Source: Limnanthes douglasii subsp. nivea
Lineage: Eukaryota > Streptophyta > Magnoliopsida > Brassicales > Limnanthaceae
Assembly: GCA_036936605.1 (NCBI GenBank)
Contig: JAUPFV010000004.1
Coordinates: 181,740,807-181,804,806 of the forward strand
Length of the DNA stretch: 64,000 bases
Direction of reading: 5' to 3'
The notes below the pieces were generated by a model that was not told the DNA's origin, did not search any database, and saw only the letters and a program-made list of their open reading frames with translations. Shown one piece after another: positions 57,830-64,000 of the stretch. Numbering within the stretch: position 1 is the stretch's first letter; every line of letters starts with the position of its first letter. The translations under genes and the position numbers were made by a program.

Positions 57830-58000
57830 CGAATATTATAGTGCACTTGATGATAATGGCACATCGAAAATTATACGTTGAACATCACAGTACTTTTAAT
57901 GAACATAACACTTCGAATATCACAGTGCTTTTAATGAGCGTAACACTTTGAATATCATAGTGCATTTAATGAACGTTGCACTTCGAATATGGTTGTTTCT
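57830..58000. repeat. Tandem repeats between pol and aORF of element B
   Basis: About four units of roughly 40 bp around CTTCGAATATCACAGTGC-TTTTAATGA. The position matches the 9640-9850 array in C and both share a CGAATAT core, but the units differ in length. Confidence 0.85.
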
Positions 58001-58242
58001 TCGAAAAGTGTTATAAACACTTCAGAATATTATACTCTTGATCAACCTCAAAGATGATTAGTCTTTGATGATTTATCCAGATAGTTTAAATAAAATAGTT
58101 GTCAACAATCATTGGCCAAAAATGAATTTTAATAAAAAAATTGAATATGCACAGAGCGCCTAATTAAAACCTTCATAGGCCAACAGGGTAGGAAAGAGTG
58201 CGGTATTTAATCCAAAGAAACAAATTTAAAAATACAATAGAA

Positions 58243-60266
58243 CTATTGCCAATATAATTTCAGATGATGTATATTTGATGGGTGTTGAACCATCCTCCCC
58301 TGAATATGATAGAGGCGATAAGACCCTCGTTTTATCCTTTCTATAACGATATAAGGTCCTTCCCAATTCAGGGCCATTTTTTCGAGGTACTTTTCCTTAG
58401 TATGCAAGAATACTTTCCCCAACACTTTATCACTTGCTTTAAACTCCCGCCTTTTTACCTTCAAATCGTATATGTTCTTCATAAGAGTCTGGTAATGGAT
58501 TATGTTTAAATGAGCTCAAACTCTTTTTTCCTCAATCAAATCTAAATTTGACTTTTTAGCTTCATCATTAGATCTTTCAAATATTAAGCTATTCTAAAAG
58601 ATGACATCGTAGATTCCGTAGGGCTAACAACATCCATTCCATATGCTAAGGAAAAAAGAGTTTCTTTAGTAGCTTCCATGGGAGTTGTCTGATAGCCCAA
58701 AATACTTCTTACAAATAATTCGCCCATTTCCCTGCTGCCATGTCAAATGCTTCTTCAAAACCATTTAAATTAGTTTTGTTTGTCACCTTGACTTGTCCAT
58801 TCGCTTGAGGATGAAAAGACGTCGGAAAATGTTTTTGAATTCCCTTTGATGTGCAGAATGAGGACATTTCTTTATTATTAAACTGAGGGCCATTATCCGT
58901 TGTAATTTTCCGAGGTACTACGAAGTGACAACAAATACTATTTACAATGAATTTGATTACATCTTTTGCTTTTGTTCCAGATAGTGGTTCTGCCTCAGCC
59001 CATTTTGTAAAATAATCCACTGATACAATTATCATTTGCCTCCCTTTAGATATCATCGACAAAGGTCCCACCAAATCAATCCCTCATCTATCGAATGGTA
59101 TGGCCTCGGTTATAGACATAAGTGGATCTGTCAGGTTATGTATAGAATTGGCAAACTTTTGACAAGTATCACAGCTTAAAACTAATTTTTTGGCATCGTT
59201 CATATTTGTAGGCCAATAAAATACTGCAAGTAAAACTCAACGAGATAAAGCTTTAAACCCGTAATGAGCTGACCTCTCTCCATCATGCAACCTTAAAAAT
59301 ATCTCCTGTGATTCTTGCCTATCTAGACACCGTAATAATAGCCTGCTTAACGTCTTCTTGTATAAAGTTCCATCGAAAACTATGTATCCAAAGGCTTTAC
59401 CCCTCAACTGTTTGGCCAACTTTTCATCATATGGGGTGACGAAGAGTTCCTCTAAATATTCACACTGATCTGACTGGGTCAAGATCGATGGACTTTCTTG
59501 TAACAAAATCTAAGGATATTCCTCCTTGTAAACAGTATTTTCTAAAGAAGTAGCCACCATTTTAATTCCTCAACTAATATATTCAACAACAATATGATCG
59601 AATAGTAGCATTAAATTCCAAACCTCTCAAAGATACAAAATTAAGCGATCCATTTTCGCCTCAGAAATTCCAGATACTTGATTCGTTACTAATTGAGAAT
59701 CTGTTACTAAGCGTACCGAAGTTGCTCCACATATATTTGGCAACCTCAAACCAGCCAAAGCAGCTTCGTATTCACCTTCGTTATTTGAGGCGTAAAAACA
59801 AAATTTGATGGGTTGAAGAATCGTTCTCCAAATGGAGAAATTAATTGAACTCCAGCACTGCATCATGTAATACTAGATCCTCCATCTGTTCGAACGAGCC
59901 ACCTCGAACTTACTAGTGCAACATCTTGATTTTCTTCTATATCTAATCTGCTTGAATAAAATTCAACGAAACAATCTGCCATCGCTTGATCTTTTATTGC
60001 ATTTCGAGGTGCGAACAAAATGTCATAATCTCTTAACTCCACTGACCACCCGAAATATCTGGTCGTGGAAAAACATTTTTTAAAGGTAATGAAGTTCGGA
60101 CTTCGATAGTATGAGCTTGGAAGTAAGGGCGCATTTTTCTAGCAGCGATCACCAATACTAACACTAATTTCTCAAGCTTCAAATACATTTTTTCTGCCAC
60201 CACTAAACTTTTGCTGATATAGTACACTAGCTTCGAAATTCTTGAATCTTCACTTATCTGCACCAC
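58243..60266 (-). pseudogene. Element B integrase, second RNase H and RNase H
   Basis: Read right to left. RNase H at 60033-60266 (YYISKSLVVAEKMYLKLEKL). aRNase H at 59627-59866 (YASNNEGEYEAALAGLRL, LVTDSQLVTNQV), with the DGGSS part at about 59880 in another frame. Integrase HHCC finger at 59180-59320 (LHDGERSAHYGF). Core at 58709-59100 with GIDLVGPL and TTDNGPQF, but the catalytic Glu position reads NGQVKVTNKT (Lys). The GPY/F module is at 58243-58482 (WEGPYIVIERIKRGSYRL). Several frameshifts separate these parts. Confidence 0.92.
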
Positions 60267-60558
60267 ATTTTTTCTATATGCTTATGAACGCAGCTTCACA
60301 CTCCGATGTTCATTCAAATCTACTTGACCCTCACAACACTTGAAAGAAAGAAAATCTTCCTCTCAAAATTTGCACTGCTTTAATAGATCGAGGTGAATTC
60401 GTTGCTATTAGAGCTTTCTACTGTTCTTGGTCAGCTTTTATTTCTCTTTCACTGATAATATAACCCCAAGAACTTTCCTGATCGAACTCCGAAGGTACAA
60501 TTTTTAGGATTGAGTTTCAGTCTGATTGCCTTTACATTTAAATATGTTTATTCTAAAT
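60202..60558 (-). repeat. 357-bp tandem duplication in element B pol, copy 1
   Basis: Nearly identical to 60559-60915. Two differences were seen by eye (CTTCC/CTCCT and ACAAT/ACACT sites). It lies in the RT-RNase H connection. The length is a multiple of three. Junctions share ACT. Confidence 0.95.
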
Positions 60559-60915
60559 ACTAAACTTTTGCTGATATAGTACACTAGCTTCGAAATTCTT
60601 GAATCTTCACTTATCTGCACCACATTTTTTCTATATGCTTATGAACGCAGCTTCACACTCCGATGTTCATTCAAATCTACTTGACCCTCACAACACTTGA
60701 AAGAAAGAAAATCCTCCTCTCAAAATTTGCACTGCTTTAATAGATCGAGGTGAATTCGTTGCTATTAGAGCTTTCTACTGTTCTTGGTCAGCTTTTATTT
60801 CTCTTTCACTGATAATATAACCCCAAGAACTTTCCTGATCGAACTCCGAAGGTACACTTTTTAGGATTGAGTTTCAGTCTGATTGCCTTTACATTTAAAT
60901 ATGTTTATTCTAAAT
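60559..60915 (-). repeat. 357-bp tandem duplication in element B pol, copy 2
   Basis: Second copy, directly adjacent, offset exactly 357 bp. It ends in TAAATACT, after which the single-copy RT sequence continues. Confidence 0.95.
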
Positions 60916-61600
60916 ACTCAAGATTCACATTATCCCACAAGCTTTTTACCACCATATCATTAATATACACCTCCATGTTTCTTCCGATCTGAGTGGCAAA
61001 ATCTTTATTCATAATTCTTTGTCAGTTATAAAGGTCGTACATTCTTCGTCCTTTGGATCCATCTAAATCTGATTGTATCCTACAAAAGCATCCATGAAAG
61101 TTAATATTTTATTTCCCGAAGTGGAATCAATCAATTGATCTATTCGAGGAACAAGAAATGGATCTTTAGGACATGCTCGATTTAAGTCTGTAAAATCCAC
61201 ACTCATTCTCCACTTCTCATTTGTATTTTTAACCACTACTGGATTTGCTATCCATAAGGGATATTGAGACTCCCTTATATGTCCAAACCTAGATAACCGA
61301 TCCACATTGGAAACTATTTCTTCTGCCTTCTCCGATGAGAATGCCCTTATTTTCTGAATTACTCGCTTTACCTTCGGATCAATAGCTAAACTATGGCGAA
61401 TTACCTTGATCAACACCCTCGTCACATCATTTGTTTTCCAAGCGAAAACATGCAAGTTAAAAGACAAAAACTCTAGAGTTGTTGACGCAGAAATGGGGTC
61501 AGTAAGGTTCCTATTTGAAGTACTCTTCCTTCAAAAAACGTATATTACTCAATTTTTCCATTACTGTCAAAGAACCAGGGGTTTCCCTCGGATCGCCAAC
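60916..61600 (-). pseudogene. Element B reverse transcriptase, active site mutated
   Basis: N-terminal part open at 61063-61467: FAWKTNDVTRV, RAFSSEKAEEIV, ESQYPLWIANPVVVKN, RMSVDFTDLNRACPKD, FMDAFVGYNQI. The middle of the palm (the LKNAGATYQR segment) is missing around 61020-61060. The active site at 60960-61000 reads MEVYINDMVVKS, Asn replacing the first catalytic Asp of YIDD. Confidence 0.92.
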
Positions 61601-61636
61601 CCTTTCTTCAAAATCCGAGGTCAACCCTTCTGACTG

Positions 61637-63147
61637 CTATTCATTCATGAAGTCTCCACTGTTGAATCCTCGGATCCGAAGTGCAATGGCGTAACAATCT
61701 CTTGCAATTTTCTGGTCGCTTCGAACGACCCCTACACAATCCCCTATTATATATTTAAAACATTGATGTACTGTTGACACAAACCCATTCATTCTGGATA
61801 GCCAAGACCTTCCAAAAATAGCATTGTAACATGTGGGACAATCCACCACCATAAAGAGCACTTCGACCTTCTTTTTGAGAGGTCCCTTTCCTAATCTCAC
61901 CACTCCTTCAAATTCTACAATCACACGTGTTGTCACACCAGTGAATCATATAATCGTACACTCGGATTGAGAAATTCGAGGAGGTTTACACATCTTGTCA
62001 TAAGTCGTTTTGAAGAGGACGTTCGTAGAGCTCCCGGTGTCTATGAGAACACATCGAATTTCAACACCATCCAATTCTTCCCCAATAACTACAGCGTCTT
62101 CATGCGGCTCTATTATTCCCCGCAAGTCCTCCTCATCAAATAAGATAAAAGGTATAGATGTTTTGCCATACAACTAGGTAGACATTTTCCCCTCAATTTG
62201 AGTTGTCAAATTGATAGCATGTCTTTTCCTCAAACTGTCAGTGGTACCAGCCACTGAGTCACCTCCAAAAATATCTAACGAATCAAAAAATTCACACAAG
62301 CTTCGCACATGTCTTTTCCTTACCGACTCCTCAACAACCGTCAAAATTAACCTGTCTGGATCCTTGTCCAAATATTCTGATACAACCTCAAATTCAGTAG
62401 CCTCATAATTGAGAATCATTAAATTTTCAGCTGGCCCACTTGGGTTAGCAAGCTGTGAATTCAATGCTGGAATTTTCGACGCGCCTCCTTGTGATTTCAC
62501 AGAAGTCAAGAGTTTTCCATTTTTAATCAAGACATGTACCTCTTTTTTCAATGCAATACAATCATTGCTATCATGACCAATGTCCTCATGATCTCTGCAA
62601 TACTTGTTATTCTGCTCCTCCCTTAGTCTATTTATTGGAGCTGGCTTCCTAAAATTCACGAAGCTCTTGTTTTTGTTGAAGATTGCAGCTACACTTTTTG
62701 TTAAATCTGCATAATATTCTGGCCTAATCTACTGATTTAGCTTCGGTCTGCTGTAATTGTAGGATGGGTCATGGTTTGAATATCTCCCAATTTGAGGTGG
62801 AAAATTATTATTTCTCGAACGCGACTGCTGATTACCATTCGAGGGTTGCCCTTGGTTATTGGCCACCTGACCCGAATTTTTCGGAATATTAACTGGTCTC
62901 CTCGGACCCTGGTTGATTCTTCAACCTTGATCTGGTCTTCAACCTGAGCCATCGGTGCCCCAAATATTAAAGCTTTCCTATTTGTCGTTTTATTAGTCAG
63001 GTCCCCTCGCATTAAGCCCTGACGAAAACCTGACATCGCCACACCTTCTTTGCGGTTATCCAAACTTGCCTTAGTCAGAACAAACCTCTTTGTGTAGTCC
63101 TTTAATTTCTCTCCAACCGCATGATTGCACTGGATAATCGTGTTCAA
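61637..63147 (-). pseudogene. Element B gag (5'-truncated) and protease
   Basis: Gag at 62737-63147 starts mid-domain (TIIQCNHAVGEKLKDYTKRF, MSGFRQGLMRGDL) where the LTR stub is fused. After a frameshift the zinc-finger-like tail YCRDHEDIGHDSNDC and LKKEVHVLIKNGKL follow at 62500-62610. A TAG at 62174-62176 interrupts the frame just before protease: PFILFDEEDLRGI, CVLIDTGSSTNVL (active-site DTG intact). A TGA near 61943-61945 follows, and the conserved half VVDCPTCYNAIFGRSWLSRM lies at 61800-61860. Confidence 0.92.
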
Positions 63148-63226
63148 CAAAGATACATAATCAAAATCGCTCCTTTAAAACTCTTATTATTTACACTTTA
63201 ATCCCTGAACTTCTATTTTCTTATCA
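63148..63226 (-). repeat. Truncated 5' LTR of element B (79 bp)
   Basis: Matches the last 78-80 bp of the left LTR (54366-54444) with about five differences, ending TTATCA at the target duplication. The rest of the LTR is deleted. Confidence 0.92.
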
Positions 63227-63231
63227 CACTT
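63227..63231. repeat. Target site duplication (CACTT), right copy for element B
   Basis: Exact match to 54120-54124. Confidence 0.93.
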
Positions 63232-63908
63232 CAACCATTTTCCGATTTTGATACTGCCGTAAAAAAACTTTCTCAACAAATCGAGGCTTCTCCTGGTCAC
63301 TTCAAACGGCTGGCCATTGATATGGTTCGTTACAAAGGAATTGCCGATGTTGAGAAACAGTTGAGGGAAAATTTAAAAATCATATAATAAATCAGTTCCA
63401 CTACTTTGAAATGGCAAGATCTGAGCTTCTCCGAGGACTTCTTTTTGTCAAAAGCCATTTACAAGAACAACACGAGGTCGGAAAATAAAAATTGATCGCT
63501 TTGCATCAAGACGAGATAAATAAGCTCAAGGATAAACACCTTGAGGACTTGAATGCTCAGAAAATGAACTTCGATAATCTTCAGACTTCTCTTACCACAT
63601 GCAAAGCAGAAAAGAAAACTTTGTCCGATGAGATAGCCACACTGAAAGTTGATTTTGAAAAACAAAAACAATTTGTTATTACTAGTGCAGAAGGCGAATG
63701 CTCGAAGGATATGTTAGCAACCATCAATAATGGTAAAGAGGAGAATACTATTACACTTCCTCGGGAAATCCATGCTACATATCTTAAGACAGTTCTTTCA
63801 AGTTTCTAGAATGAAATTCCTGCTGATCGACGTCCCACCGAAGCCTTTGATCATATCCCTAAGACATCGTCTGAAGAAGAATAATCTGAAGAGGATTCAT
63901 TTGAATGA
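63232..63908 (+). pseudogene. aORF of element A, part 2 (C-terminal coiled coil)
   Basis: Continuation of the frame broken at 54124. It begins in the segment homologous to B 56998 onward (QIEASPGHFKRLAIDMVRYKG). The coiled coil is at 63492-63740 (HQDEINKLKDKHLEDLNAQK, CKAEKKTLSDEIATLKVDFE), followed by CSKDMLATINNGKEE and an acidic SEEE tail ending near 63908. It has at least three stops or frameshifts. It shows that A's aORF was full-length before B landed. Confidence 0.88.
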
Positions 63909-64000
63909 TGTTGTGATCCCTTGGTTTCTTGTTTTTTTTTTGAATTTGTATATCAATATCATAACCCATGTACTCATCGAATTATCCTAAGTGACAAAGG
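63909..64000. other. Element A spacer after aORF, cut by window edge
   Basis: Corresponds to 57672-57760 of element B (…CTCGAATTAT…CAAAAG). Element A's tandem repeats and pol should follow outside the window. Confidence 0.7.

Larger units (their letters stand above)
54125..63226 (-). mobile_element. Element B: Tat-type Ty3/gypsy element nested in element A (9,102 bp)
   Basis: Minus orientation. From left to right: 3' LTR, antisense aORF (plus), tandem-repeat spacer, integrase, aRNase H, RNase H, RT, protease, gag (minus), and a 79-bp stub of the 5' LTR. It is flanked by CACTT on both sides. A deletion joins the LTR stub directly to mid-gag, removing most of the 5' LTR, the PBS and the gag start. 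With no promoter LTR, PBS or gag start it cannot move alone. Confidence 0.93.

Overview
This is an AT-rich nuclear segment of a plant genome, most likely a eudicot. The evidence is one intron-rich host gene with a plant-type C-terminal RING finger, several families of plant LTR retrotransposons (Ty1/copia, and Ty3/gypsy of the Tat type), a plant L1-like LINE, and long AT microsatellites. I cannot name the species from the sequence.

Layout, left to right. 1-4.6 kb: a LINE on the minus strand (ORF1, ORF2 with endonuclease and the start of RT; it runs off the left edge). 5.4-12.9 kb: an old Tat-type element, here called C, with a plus-strand extra ORF (aORF) and a minus-strand, heavily decayed pol. 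12.9-16.0 kb: an internally deleted copia element inserted at the end of C. 17.2-21.3 kb: the only apparently intact host gene, a seven-coding-exon RING E3 ligase-like gene, plus strand. 22.1-28.1 kb: a small copia RT scrap, an unrecognised stretch, and a minus-strand copia element with PBS and 5' LTR. 28.1-32.7 kb: mostly featureless, with one RNase H pseudogene. 32.7-43.6 kb: a degenerate minisatellite split by a structurally complete Tat element (LTR, PBS, gag, protease, RT, two RNase H domains, integrase, antisense aORF, PPT, LTR) with a perfect 5-bp target duplication. 45.8-46.5 kb: a ribosomal protein L10 (uL16) pseudogene. 46.5-51.2 kb: a decayed plus-strand copia element. 51.2 kb to the right edge: two nested Tat elements. 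Element A sits in the copia, and element B (54125-63226) sits inside A's aORF, flanked by a perfect CACTT duplication, with A resuming at 63232.

The most interesting biology is the antisense gene (aORF) carried by all four Tat elements. It lies between pol and the 3' LTR, is read against gag-pol, starts downstream of its own TATA-like box (about 155-158 bp in three copies), encodes a protein with a region like the plant 'putative gypsy-type transposon' domain followed by a coiled coil, and contains a short intron. The intron is phase 1 at the same protein position in the two copies that keep both splice sites, with remnants at the same place in the other two. Because the gene is antisense to the genomic RNA, its intron survives retrotransposition. 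Tandem repeats fill the gap between the convergent pol and aORF ends. The Tat pol also carries the second RNase H typical of this lineage.

All coordinates and base comparisons were made by eye. Element boundaries with TSDs or matching LTR ends are firm; those marked approximate are not.
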